The notes beneath the pieces are model-generated. The model was not told the origin of the DNA. It saw only the letters and a list, made by a program, of their open reading frames with translations, and did no database searches. From NCBI GenBank assembly GCA_016218495.1, contig JACRDU010000004.1, forward strand, positions 1 to 40,491: DNA of 40,491 nt, written 5' to 3'. The DNA is from Elusimicrobiota bacterium. Its GTDB lineage: Bacteria > Elusimicrobiota > Elusimicrobia > UBA1565. Shown here in pieces: positions 27,120 through 36,245 of this stretch. Position 1 is the stretch's first letter. Each line of letters opens with the position of its first letter. A program made the translations under genes and the position numbers.

Positions 27120-28250
27120 ATGGGACAGCACTTCGCCATAACCGCCCGCGACGGCCGGACCCGGGCCGGCGTCCTCAAGACCCGCCACGGCGAGGTGGAG
27201 ACCCCGGTCTTCATGCCCGTGGCCACGCAGGGCTCGGTGAAGGCCCTGGCCGCCGACGACCTGCTGGCGCTGGGGCCGCGCGCCATCCTGGCCAACTCCT
27301 ACCACCTGGGCCTGCGCCCCGGCCCCGAGGTCATCGAGGAGGCCGGGGGGCTCAACCGCTTCATGCGCTATGACGGCGCCATCCTCACCGACTCCGGGGG
27401 CTACCAGGTCTTCAGCCTGGCCGACCTGCGCGAGCTCGACGACAAGGGCGTGCTCTTCAAGTCCCACCTCGACGGCTCATCCAAGTTCCTGACCCCGGAG
27501 AACGTCATCGAGCTGCAGGCGCGCCTGGGCTCGGACATGTGGACGACCCTCGACGAATGCCCCCCCTACCCGTGCACCGAGGAGGTTGCGCGCAAGGCCC
27601 TGGAGCGCACGATGCGCTGGACCGACCGCTCGGTGGCGGCCTTCAAGCACGAGGACCAGCGCACCGGCGGCGGGCACCTCTTCTTCCCCATCCTGCAGGG
27701 CTCGGTGCACGGTTCGCTGCGGCGCCTGGCGGCCCAGCACATCGTCACGGCCGGGCCCGACGGCGTGGCCATCGGCGGCTTCTCCGTGGGCGAGGACAAG
27801 GAGCAGACCTGGGCGGCGCTGGCCGAGGCCTGCGAGGCCCTGCCCGAGCACCTGCCCCGCTACCTGATGGGGATGGGGGCTCCCGAAGACCTGTGGAACG
27901 CCGTCGCCGTCGGGGTCGACATGCTCGACTGCGTCTGGCCCACGCGGGTGGCGCGCAACGGCCTGGTCATGACCTCGCGCGGGCGCATGAACATCAAGAA
28001 CGGCTCCTTCCGCTCCGACCAGGGTCCGCTGGACCCCGACTGCGCCTGCTCCACCTGCCGGACCTACACGCGCGCCTACCTCTGCCACCTCTACCGGGCG
28101 GGGGAGCTGACCTCGCACCGCCTGCTCACCATCCACAACATCCATTTCAACCTCGCCATCATGGACCGCATCCGGACGGCCGTCCGGGAAGGGCGCTTCG
28201 AAGCCGACCGGAAGGCCTTCATGGACAAATACAAGGGCGGTATTTGCTAG
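27120..28250 (+). CDS. tgt: tRNA-guanine transglycosylase
   Basis: 376 residues. In bacteria it exchanges G34 of GUN-anticodon tRNAs for preQ1. Marks: LANSYHLGLRPG, DSGGYQVFSL, the segment MGMGAPEDLWNAVAVGVDMLDC with the catalytic Asp, and zinc ligands in CACSTC with the later TIHNIHF histidine. ATG 27120 is preceded by a GGGGGG stretch. A possible weak -10 (GATACT, 27101-27106) sits between it and the inverted repeat. The stop TAG (28248-28250) forms part of the yajC -10 element. Confidence 0.97.
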   Translation: MGQHFAITARDGRTRAGVLKTRHGEVETPVFMPVATQGSVKALAADDLLALGPRAILANSYHLGLRPGPEVIEEAGGLNRFMRYDGAILTDSGGYQVFSLADLRELDDKGVLFKSHLDGSSKFLTPENVIELQARLGSDMWTTLDECPPYPCTEEVARKALERTMRWTDRSVAAFKHEDQRTGGGHLFFPILQGSVHGSLRRLAAQHIVTAGPDGVAIGGFSVGEDKEQTWAALAEACEALPEHLPRYLMGMGAPEDLWNAVAVGVDMLDCVWPTRVARNGLVMTSRGRMNIKNGSFRSDQGPLDPDCACSTCRTYTRAYLCHLYRAGELTSHRLLTIHNIHFNLAIMDRIRTAVREGRFEADRKAFMDKYKGGIC

Positions 28251-28253
28251 AAT
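28243..28253 (+). promoter_or_regulatory. Extended -10 promoter of yajC-secD-secF
   Basis: TTTGCTAGAAT: TGC extension and TAGAAT (28248-28253), overlapping the tgt stop codon. A leader of about 31 nt follows with a CAGGAG ribosome-binding site before ATG 28291. Confidence 0.55.
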
Positions 28254-28290
28254 CCACGCTGATTTTGACGGCAATTATCAGGAGAAACGC

Positions 28291-28605
28291 ATGAACCCCG
28301 CGGCGTCACCGAACCCCCTGGCCGGCTTCGTCCCCCTCATCGCCATGGTGGGCATCTTCTACTTCCTCGTCATCCGCCCCCAGCAGAAGCAGCAGAAGGA
28401 GCACGAGTCCATGCTCGGCGGGCTCAAGAAGGGCGACCGCGTGCTCACCTCCGGCGGGTTCTACGCCACCATCGTCAACGTGCGCGCCCAGGACCTCGAG
28501 GTCCGCCTCGGCGAGATGAAGGTCCTCATGGCCCGCTCCGCCGTCTCCAAGCTGGCCAACACCCCCGAGCTCGCGTCGACGCCCGAGCACGCCGAGAAGG
28601 CCTGA
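28291..28605 (+). CDS. yajC: Preprotein translocase subunit YajC
   Basis: 104-residue single-pass membrane protein of the Sec holotranslocon. It has a hydrophobic segment at about residues 10-26 (LAGFVPLIAMVGIFYFLVIRP), the QQKQQKEHESML basic/polar stretch, and the soluble domain starting LKKGDRVLTSGGFYATI, which is diagnostic. An AGGAG site lies 7-8 bp upstream. Two bp separate its stop from secD. Confidence 0.95.
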   Translation: MNPAASPNPLAGFVPLIAMVGIFYFLVIRPQQKQQKEHESMLGGLKKGDRVLTSGGFYATIVNVRAQDLEVRLGEMKVLMARSAVSKLANTPELASTPEHAEKA

Positions 28606-28607
28606 AC

Positions 28608-30020
<1,413 letters not shown>

Positions 30021-30028
30021 GGGACACC

Positions 30029-30997
30029 ATGGAATTCTTCACACAGAAGACCCAGTTCGACTTCATCGGCAAGCGCTTCGTCTCCTACGCGCTGTCCGGC
30101 GCCCTCATCGCCGTCGCCGTCGTCTCGATGGCCACGAAGGGCCTCAACTACTCCATCGACTTCGTCGGCGGCAACGTCGTCCTGCTCAAATACCAGCAGC
30201 CCCAGGACATCGCCACGCTGCGCTCCGCGCTCGAGAAGGCGGGCTATCCCGACGCGGTCCCCCAGCAGTTCACCGGGACCAACTCCTTCAACATCCGCAT
30301 CAAGGCCCGGGCCGACGCGGACGCCAAGACCGTCGAGACCTTCCTCGATAAGCTGCGCGCGGCCGACGCCGCACACACCTTCAGCGTGGAGTCGCAGGAG
30401 TTCGTGGGCCCCACGGTCGGCAAGCACCTCGGGCGCCAGGCCCTGTTCGCCGTGGTCTTCTCGCTCTTGGGCATCGTCGTCTATGTGGCCTTCCGGTTCT
30501 CGAACCCGGTCTGGGGCCTGGCCGGCGTCGTCGCCCTGGGCCACGACGTGCTGGCCACGGCCGGCCTCATCAGCGTGCTGGGGCTCGAGTTCGACCTGAC
30601 CTTGGTGGCGGCGCTGCTCACCCTGGCCGGCTTCTCCATCAACGACACCATCGTCATCTTCGACCGCATGCGCGAGCGCATGACCATCCACCGCCGCGAG
30701 CCGCTCAGCGAGACCATCAACGTCAGCGTCAACGAGACGCTGTCGCGGACCATCATCACCTCGCTGACGGTGTTCCTCACGGTGCTGACCCTGCTCTTCT
30801 TCGGGGGCTCGGTCATCCACGATTTCGCCCTGGCGATGACCTTCGGCGTCTTCGTCGGGTCGTATTCGACCATCGCCATCGCCACGCCGCTGGTGTTCGA
30901 ATGGGAGACCCGCGGCGGGCCGCAGAAGCACGCGGCGGCGCCGCATGAGGCGCTGCCGCATGCCGGCAAGACCGGCGGGAAGCGCCACCGGGGTTGA
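30029..30997 (+). CDS. secF: Protein translocase subunit SecF
   Basis: 322 residues. N-terminal membrane segment, the short periplasmic domain starting IDFVGGNVVLLKY, and five membrane segments including LAGFSINDTIVIFDRMRERM, the SecF signature. The C-terminal tail is His/Ala-rich and hydrophilic. ATG 30029 lies 8 bp after the secD stop. The stop falls in the loop of a 6 bp GC stem (CCGGGG-TTGA-CCCCGG, 30988-31003) that lacks a T tract. Confidence 0.96.
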   Translation: MEFFTQKTQFDFIGKRFVSYALSGALIAVAVVSMATKGLNYSIDFVGGNVVLLKYQQPQDIATLRSALEKAGYPDAVPQQFTGTNSFNIRIKARADADAKTVETFLDKLRAADAAHTFSVESQEFVGPTVGKHLGRQALFAVVFSLLGIVVYVAFRFSNPVWGLAGVVALGHDVLATAGLISVLGLEFDLTLVAALLTLAGFSINDTIVIFDRMRERMTIHRREPLSETINVSVNETLSRTIITSLTVFLTVLTLLFFGGSVIHDFALAMTFGVFVGSYSTIAIATPLVFEWETRGGPQKHAAAPHEALPHAGKTGGKRHRG

Positions 30998-31019
30998 CCC
31001 CGGGCGGCGGGAGGCCTGC

Positions 31020-31601
31020 GTGAGGAAGATCCGGGACTTCAACATGCGCCTGCCGTTCAAGGAGATCCGCCGCCGCGCGCTGCGCGGCGCCGAGGCTCCG
31101 CCGGCGGGTTTCGACGACGCGCGCCTCATCGCCCTGCTCGACCGGGCCGAGAAGGGCCTGAAGCCCTCCGTCCTCTTCGAGTCCTACGGCCCCGACTCCC
31201 CGGAGACCGCCGCCCTCTCCCCCGTGCCCGGCCTGGCCCACACCGTCGCCGTGGCCACCCTGGGGCCCGCCTTCCCGCTCATCCTCGACGAGCTGCGCAC
31301 CGAGCACGCCGGGGCCGCCAAGGCCCTGGAGGCCGCCGCCAACGTCGCCGGCGAGCGCGCCGTCCAGTTCGTGCTCTCGCTGATCAAGGACGAGGTCGAG
31401 GACGAGCGCTGCGAGCTCTCCCCCATCCATTACATCGAGGACCCGGAGGCGCTGGGGACGGTGCTGGCGAAGCTCGACGGCTCGAAGATCCGGGTCTCGC
31501 TCGAGGCGGGCCGCCTCAGCCCCGCCCATTCGCGCGCCTTCTGCGTGAGCTGGATCGCGCGCAAGGGCCGCCGGGGCGCGAAGGCCGCGCCCAAGAAGTA
31601 G
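31020..31601 (+). CDS. Predicted stand-alone MetH activation-domain-like protein
   Basis: 193 residues, soluble, no membrane segment. The pattern HTVAVATLGPAFPLILDEL, then ANVAGERAVQFVLSLIK, LSPIHY, KIRVSLEAGRLSPAHS and a final CVSWIARK resembles the vitamin B12-dependent methionine synthase activation domain. It is divergent and the resemblance is judged by eye. If so it could serve a partner cobalamin enzyme elsewhere. GTG 31020 is selected by a GGGAGG site at 31009-31014. An in-frame start further upstream (30945) would overlap secF by over 50 bp. No B12 gene is adjacent. Confidence 0.55.
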   Translation: MRKIRDFNMRLPFKEIRRRALRGAEAPPAGFDDARLIALLDRAEKGLKPSVLFESYGPDSPETAALSPVPGLAHTVAVATLGPAFPLILDELRTEHAGAAKALEAAANVAGERAVQFVLSLIKDEVEDERCELSPIHYIEDPEALGTVLAKLDGSKIRVSLEAGRLSPAHSRAFCVSWIARKGRRGAKAAPKK

Positions 31602-31608
31602 GCTCTCC

Positions 31609-32241
31609 TTGGAGCTCCTGCGCGCGGCCGTACCCTACGCGGCCTACGCGTTCGTCTCCGCCGTCGGGCTCACCGCGCGCCTGCAGGTCGAAGGCTCCGA
31701 GCACCTCGAGGAGGCCCGCCGGGCCGGCGCTTTCATCTACGCCTTCTGGCACCAGCGCCAGGTCTTCTTCACCTGGACGCACCGCGACTGCGGGGCGACG
31801 GTGCTGGTCAGCCGCAGCAAGGACGGCGAGCTCATCGCGCGCACCATGGAGCTCTCGCGCATCGGGGCGGCGCGCGGCTCCTCTTCGCGGGGCGGGGCGG
31901 CCGCCGCCAAGGTGCTGGCCGACCTGCTCGCCCAGGGGCGCCCGGTCGGCATCACCCCCGACGGCCCCAAAGGGCCCGCCCGCGAGGTGAAGGCCGGCGT
32001 CATCGCCCTGGCCCGGCTCTCGGGCGCCCCCATCCTCCCCCTCTCCTGCGCCACCAGCCGCCGCATCGTGCTGGCCAAGTCATGGGACCGCTTCCATGTC
32101 CCGCTGCCCTTCGCCCGGGCGGCGGTGGTGCACGAGCCGCTCATCCGCGTGGCGCCGGGAGACGACGAGGCGGGGAAGGCCCTGGAGCTCAAGGCCGCTC
32201 TCGACCGGGCTACCGAGGCGGCGGACCGGCTCGTCGCGTGA
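31609..32241 (+). CDS. DUF374 family lysophospholipid/lipid A acyltransferase-like protein
   Basis: 210-residue membrane-associated protein of the DUF374 family, distant relatives of LpxL-type acyltransferases. It has a hydrophobic N-terminus (RAAVPYAAYAFVSAVGL), YAFWHQRQVFF with the conserved His, SRSKDGELIARTMELSRIGAARGSSSRGG, and the core ITPDGPKGPAREVKAG. Expected to acylate a lipid A precursor or lysophospholipid at the inner membrane; the exact substrate is unknown. The start is taken as TTG 31609, with no good Shine-Dalgarno. It overlaps waaA by 4 bp, which supports a lipopolysaccharide role. Confidence 0.85.
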   Translation: MELLRAAVPYAAYAFVSAVGLTARLQVEGSEHLEEARRAGAFIYAFWHQRQVFFTWTHRDCGATVLVSRSKDGELIARTMELSRIGAARGSSSRGGAAAAKVLADLLAQGRPVGITPDGPKGPAREVKAGVIALARLSGAPILPLSCATSRRIVLAKSWDRFHVPLPFARAAVVHEPLIRVAPGDDEAGKALELKAALDRATEAADRLVA

Positions 32242-33509
32242 TCCTGCTCGGGCTGTATCAGCTGCTCTATCCTCTCGTCGTCTTCGCCGCGCTGGCGCGG
32301 GTGGCGCGGGCGCGGCGCTGGGGTGCCTTCCGCGAGGGCCTCGCCGACGCCGCCGAGCGCCTCGGCCGGCCCGTCTTCCCCTCTTCAGGCGCTCCCGTGC
32401 TCTGGGTGCACGCGGCCTCCGTCGGCGAGGTTACGGCCCTGCGCCACCTGCTCACACGCTGGGGCCACATGCGCGTCGTCGTCACCTGCATGACGGCCGC
32501 CGGGCGCGAGAAGGCGCGCGGCCTGCCGGGCGTCTCGGCCGCCTTCCTCGCCCCCGCGGACTTCTACCCCTGCGTGGCCTCCTTCCTGACGCGCGTGCGG
32601 CCGGCCGCCCTCATCAACGCCGAGAGCGAAATCTGGCCGATGACCCTGGCCGCCGCGGCCGGGCGCGGCGTCGGCATCGGGCTGGTGAACGCCTGCCTGA
32701 GCGAGCGCTCCGCCGCGCGCTGGGCGTTCGGCGTTGGCCTCTCCCGCAGAGCCCTGGCGGGCGTCCGCCGCGCCGCCTACCAGACCGAAGAGGACCGCGC
32801 GCGCTTCGAGGCGCTGGGGGCCCCGCGCGACGCGGGCTGCGTCACCGGGAACACGAAATACGACCTGAAGCCGCCGGCCCCCGAGGCCGTCGCCGCCGCC
32901 AAGGACCGCGTGGCGACCCTGTTCGGAGCGGCCCCGCTGTGGACGGCCGGCAGCACGCGCCCGGGGGAGGAATCCCTGGTCCTGGAGGCCCACCGCAAGG
33001 CCGCCGCCCGGGTCCCCGGCCTGCGCCTCATCCTCGCCCCCCGCCATACCGAACGGGCCTCCGAACTGGCTGCCCTGCTCAAGGAGTCGGGGCTTTCCTT
33101 CGTGCGCTGGTCCGAGCTGCTCCCCTTTGCGAACACCCCCGAGGTCCTCCTCGTCGACACGATGGGCGCGCTGGGGGCGCTCTACGGCCTCGGGGCCGCG
33201 GCCTTCGTCGGAGGGACCTTGGTCCCCGGGTCCGGCGGGCATAACGTCCTCGAGCCCGCGGCGGCCGGGGTGCCCGTCTTGTTCGGCCCGCATATCGAGG
33301 CCGTGCGCTACGAGGCCCGCGCCCTCCAGCTGCGCCAGGGCTGCGTCCAGGTCGCCGATGCCGACGCCCTGGCCGAGGGACTGGTCGGGCTCCTCGAAGA
33401 CCCCGTCCGGCGCCAGGCCGTGGGCCGGGCGGCCAAGGCCACCGCCGAGGCCTTCCAGGGCGCCACCGACCGGGCCTTCGACTGGTTGCTCCCCATCTGC
33501 AAAGCTTGA
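32238..33509 (+). CDS. waaA: 3-deoxy-D-manno-octulosonic acid (Kdo) transferase
   Basis: 423-residue GT30 enzyme that adds Kdo to lipid IVA at the inner membrane. An N-terminal membrane anchor (LLGLYQLLYPLVVFAAL) precedes HAASVGEV with the catalytic Glu, ESEIWPM, TGNTKYD, AGSTRPGEE, and the CMP-Kdo site LVPGSGGHNVLEPAAAGVPV. All conserved blocks are present. GTG 32238 makes a GTGA overlap with the DUF374 gene. The second inverted repeat begins 4 bp after its stop. Confidence 0.96.
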   Translation: MILLGLYQLLYPLVVFAALARVARARRWGAFREGLADAAERLGRPVFPSSGAPVLWVHAASVGEVTALRHLLTRWGHMRVVVTCMTAAGREKARGLPGVSAAFLAPADFYPCVASFLTRVRPAALINAESEIWPMTLAAAAGRGVGIGLVNACLSERSAARWAFGVGLSRRALAGVRRAAYQTEEDRARFEALGAPRDAGCVTGNTKYDLKPPAPEAVAAAKDRVATLFGAAPLWTAGSTRPGEESLVLEAHRKAAARVPGLRLILAPRHTERASELAALLKESGLSFVRWSELLPFANTPEVLLVDTMGALGALYGLGAAAFVGGTLVPGSGGHNVLEPAAAGVPVLFGPHIEAVRYEARALQLRQGCVQVADADALAEGLVGLLEDPVRRQAVGRAAKATAEAFQGATDRAFDWLLPICKA

Positions 33510-33512
33510 ACC

Positions 33513-33583
33513 GGTGTCAGACATTCGAAACTTTCGAAACTTCAATAGTTAGGAAGTTTCGAAAGTTTCGAATGTCTGACACC
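33513..33583. repeat. Long inverted repeat, copy 2 (31 bp perfect arms)
   Basis: Arms 33513-33543 and 33553-33583 are exact complements over 31 bp with a 9 nt loop (AATAGTTAG). Outer ends are GGTGTCAGACA and its complement. Inside, TTCGAAACT occurs twice in tandem (33524 and 33533, 9 bp period), as in copy 1 but with A in place of C at the variable position. The region is far richer in A+T than the flanking genes. It lies 4 bp after the waaA stop and ends 23 bp before the next -10 box. Confidence 0.93.
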
Positions 33584-33600
33584 ATTACACCATTACGGGG

Positions 33601-33611
33601 ATTGCTATAAT
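33601..33611 (+). promoter_or_regulatory. Extended -10 promoter of the glycosyltransferase cluster
   Basis: ATTGCTATAAT: a TGC extension with a perfect TATAAT (33606-33611); no -35 consensus. The 37 nt that follow contain an 8 bp stem (33618-33625 with 33637-33644) ending 4 bp before ATG 33649, plus a 4-codon ATG frame (33635-33649) whose TGA overlaps that ATG. Confidence 0.65.
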
Positions 33612-33648
33612 CTCCGTACGCGCGCGGGCGACGCATGCGCGCGTCCTG

Positions 33649-35184
33649 ATGGAACAGCCCAAAATACTGGTCCTGAGGCTCTCTTCGCTGGGCGATGTGG
33701 TGCTGACCGCCCCGGTCTACCGCAATTTGAAGGCGCATTGGCCGCAGGCCGAAGTGACGGTGATGGTCAAGCCCCAGTTCGCCGCCGTCCTGGCGGGCAA
33801 CCCCTGCGTGGACCGGGTCCTGCCCTACCGCGGCTTCCTGAGCGCCCTGCGCGCGGTCCGGGACGGCGGCTTCACGCACCTCCTGGACCTGCACGGCACC
33901 GGGCGGACGGTGCTGCTGCGCCGCCTGAGCGGGGTCCCCGTCCAGGCCGCCTACCGCAAGCACGCCCTGGCCCGCCGCCTCTACGTCCTCTTCCGCTGGT
34001 CCTCCCCGGCCCTCTCGAAGCATACCTTGGAGCGCTACCTCGAGGCCCTGGTCCAGTGGGGGGTCCCCGTCGTCCACCGGGAGCTGCGCCTGGGCGACTA
34101 CGGCTCGGACAAGGCGCACCGGCCGGCCGCCCAGCCCAGCCGGGTGCTCATCATGCAGACCTCCTTCCTGGGCGACGCCCTGCTCACCGTCCCGCTGGCC
34201 CGCCGCGTGAAGGAGGTCATGCCCGGGGCGCGCCTGAGCGTGCTCACCCGCCCCGACACCGCCGCCGTGTTCAAGGGCTGCTCCGCCGTCGACGAGGTGC
34301 TCCTCGACGACAAGCACGGCGCCCATCGCGGCCTGCGCGGCCTGCTGGCGGCCGGCCGCGCCCTGCGCGCCGGCGGCTTCGACCTCGCCCTCGTGCCGCA
34401 CCGCAGCCTGCGCACGGCCTTGGTGGCCTGGCTCTCGGGCATCCCGCGCCGCATCGGATTCGCGGCCAGCTCGGGCGCCCCGCTCTTCCACGAGACGGTG
34501 GCGTTCCCCTGGGGCGCTCCAGAGGCCGAACGGAACCTCGCCCTGCTGCTGCCGCTGGCCCCCGGCATCAAGGCCGAGCCCGGCGACTCCCTCTACCTGG
34601 CCAAGGACGGGGGCGTCCCCGAGGCGCTCAAGGAGCGCCTGCGCTCCGCCGGGGTCGCCGACGCGGACGTCCTCGTCGGCATCCACCCCGGCTCGGTCTG
34701 GCCCACCAAGCGCTGGCTGCCCGAGCGCTTCGCGGCCCTGGCGGGCCGCCTCTCGCGCGAGGCCGGCGCCAAGGTCATCCTGCTGGGCGGCCCGGGAGAC
34801 AAGGCCCTCAGCGCGGGCGTGGCCGCCGGCGCCGGAGTCCCGGTCCTGGATTGGACGGGACAGACCACCCTGCCCGAACTCATCGCCCTGACCGCGCGCT
34901 TGAACCTGCTCGTCACCAACGATTCCGGGCCGATGCACGTGGCGGCGGCCCACGGCGTCCCCGTGCTGGCGCTCTTCGGCCCCACCACCAAGGAGCTGGG
35001 CTTCTTCCCCTACGGGCAGGGGCACCGGGTCCTCGAAGCGGACTTGAATTGCCGCCCCTGCGGCCTGCACGGGTCGCGGGCCTGCCCCGAGGGACATTTC
35101 CTCTGCATGCGCCTCATCACCGTCGAGGCGGCCTTCCAAGCCGCGCGGGAGCTGCTCGGGACCGGGACGGAGGCTGCCGCGTGA
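33649..35184 (+). CDS. GT9 heptosyltransferase-like protein with an extra N-terminal GT9 half
   Basis: 511 residues, against about 330-350 for a usual GT9 enzyme. Residues 8-160 look like a GT9 acceptor-side Rossmann half on its own (LRLSSLGDVVLTAPV with Asp16). Residues 165-511 form a complete GT9 protein: LIMQTSFLGDALLTVPL (Asp176), HPGSVWPTKRW, and VTNDSGPMHVAAAHGVPVLALFGPT for ADP-heptose-type donors. A C-terminal CRPCGLHG...CPEGHFLC cysteine region is typical of heptosyltransferases. Probably adds heptose to the inner core. It opens a new transcription unit and overlaps the next gene by GTGA. Confidence 0.88.
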   Translation: MEQPKILVLRLSSLGDVVLTAPVYRNLKAHWPQAEVTVMVKPQFAAVLAGNPCVDRVLPYRGFLSALRAVRDGGFTHLLDLHGTGRTVLLRRLSGVPVQAAYRKHALARRLYVLFRWSSPALSKHTLERYLEALVQWGVPVVHRELRLGDYGSDKAHRPAAQPSRVLIMQTSFLGDALLTVPLARRVKEVMPGARLSVLTRPDTAAVFKGCSAVDEVLLDDKHGAHRGLRGLLAAGRALRAGGFDLALVPHRSLRTALVAWLSGIPRRIGFAASSGAPLFHETVAFPWGAPEAERNLALLLPLAPGIKAEPGDSLYLAKDGGVPEALKERLRSAGVADADVLVGIHPGSVWPTKRWLPERFAALAGRLSREAGAKVILLGGPGDKALSAGVAAGAGVPVLDWTGQTTLPELIALTARLNLLVTNDSGPMHVAAAHGVPVLALFGPTTKELGFFPYGQGHRVLEADLNCRPCGLHGSRACPEGHFLCMRLITVEAAFQAARELLGTGTEAAA

Positions 35185-36245
35185 GGGTGCTGCACGTCGA
35201 CGACGAGCCCTACGATTCCGGCCTGACCCAGTACGCGCTGCGCGCCGCGCGCGGGATGAAGGCGGGAGGGCATGCCGTCGCCTTCTGGGGCCTGAACGGC
35301 GCGCCCCCCCTAGACGCAGCCCAAGCCGCCGGCCTGGAGACGACCGGCTTCCGCCAGCCCTGGCTGGAGCTGGGCGTGCTGCGGCGCGCGCTGGCGGCCT
35401 TCGCCCCCGACGTCGTCGCGGCGCACACGGGCTCCGCCCATACCTTGGCCGCCTTCCTGTGCGGGCGCCGCGGCCCCGCCGTGGTCCGGACCCGGGGCGA
35501 CTCGCGCGCGCTGAAGCGGCGTCCGGGAGCGGGCCTGCTCTGGTTGCGCACGCGCGCCTTTATCGCCGCCAACGCCCGCATCCAGGCCGACTTCGACGCG
35601 CGCTTCGGCGACTTCAAGGTCCCCTCCGCCGTGGTCTACGAGGGGATGCCCGACCCGGGCCGGCCCGCCCCGCCTCCCGGCGGCTCCCCCGTCGTCGGGG
35701 TCGTGGCGCGCCTGGACCCCGTGAAAGGCCACGCCTCCCTGCTCGAGGCCTTCGGACGGCTCTGCCGGGCCCTGCCCGACCTGCGCCTGCTCGTCGTGGG
35801 GCGTTCCGAGAACGTGGCGGCCAAGGACCTCTCGGAGCGCGCCGCCCGGCTGGGCATCGCCGACCGCGTCGTCCTGGAGGGCCGCGTCCCCGACGCGCTC
35901 GACTTCATGAGGCGCTGCCACATCGGCGTGGTCGCCTCGCTGGGGTCGGAGGCGGTCTCGCGGGCGGCGGTGGAGTGGATGGCCTTGGGCCGCCCGTTGG
36001 TGGCCACCACGGTCGGCTGCCTGCCCGAATACGTGGAGGACGGCGTCACCGGACGCCTGGTCGAGCCGGGAGACGCCGCCGCGCTGGCCGAGGCCCTCAA
36101 GGGCCTGGCCGAGGACCCCCTGCTGCGCGAGCGCATGGGGCGCGCGGGGCGCGCGCGCTACGAACGGATGTTCCGCCTCGAGCGGTTCGTCGCGGAGACG
36201 GAAAGGATCTATGCCGGAGCGATTGACGGTCTATCACCTCGATAG
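35181..36245 (+). CDS. GT4-family glycosyltransferase
   Basis: 354 residues with a GT-B fold. The N-terminal half starts VLHVDDEPYDSGLTQYALRAARGM. The C-terminal half has GVVARLDPVKGHASLLEAF, RVVLEGRVPD, and GSEAVSRAAVEWMALGRPLVATTVGCLPEYVEDG, the GT4 donor-binding signature. The acceptor is probably a lipopolysaccharide core or O-chain sugar, inferred from the cluster. GTG 35181 overlaps the previous stop. The last 35 bp overlap the following gene in another frame. Confidence 0.9.
   Translation: MRVLHVDDEPYDSGLTQYALRAARGMKAGGHAVAFWGLNGAPPLDAAQAAGLETTGFRQPWLELGVLRRALAAFAPDVVAAHTGSAHTLAAFLCGRRGPAVVRTRGDSRALKRRPGAGLLWLRTRAFIAANARIQADFDARFGDFKVPSAVVYEGMPDPGRPAPPPGGSPVVGVVARLDPVKGHASLLEAFGRLCRALPDLRLLVVGRSENVAAKDLSERAARLGIADRVVLEGRVPDALDFMRRCHIGVVASLGSEAVSRAAVEWMALGRPLVATTVGCLPEYVEDGVTGRLVEPGDAAALAEALKGLAEDPLLRERMGRAGRARYERMFRLERFVAETERIYAGAIDGLSPR

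Noticed and set aside
30988-31003. CCGGGG-TTGA-CCCCGG stem at the secF stop as an intrinsic terminator
   Set aside because: No T run follows, and the next gene is 16 bp on with its own strong ribosome-binding site, so read-through is likely.
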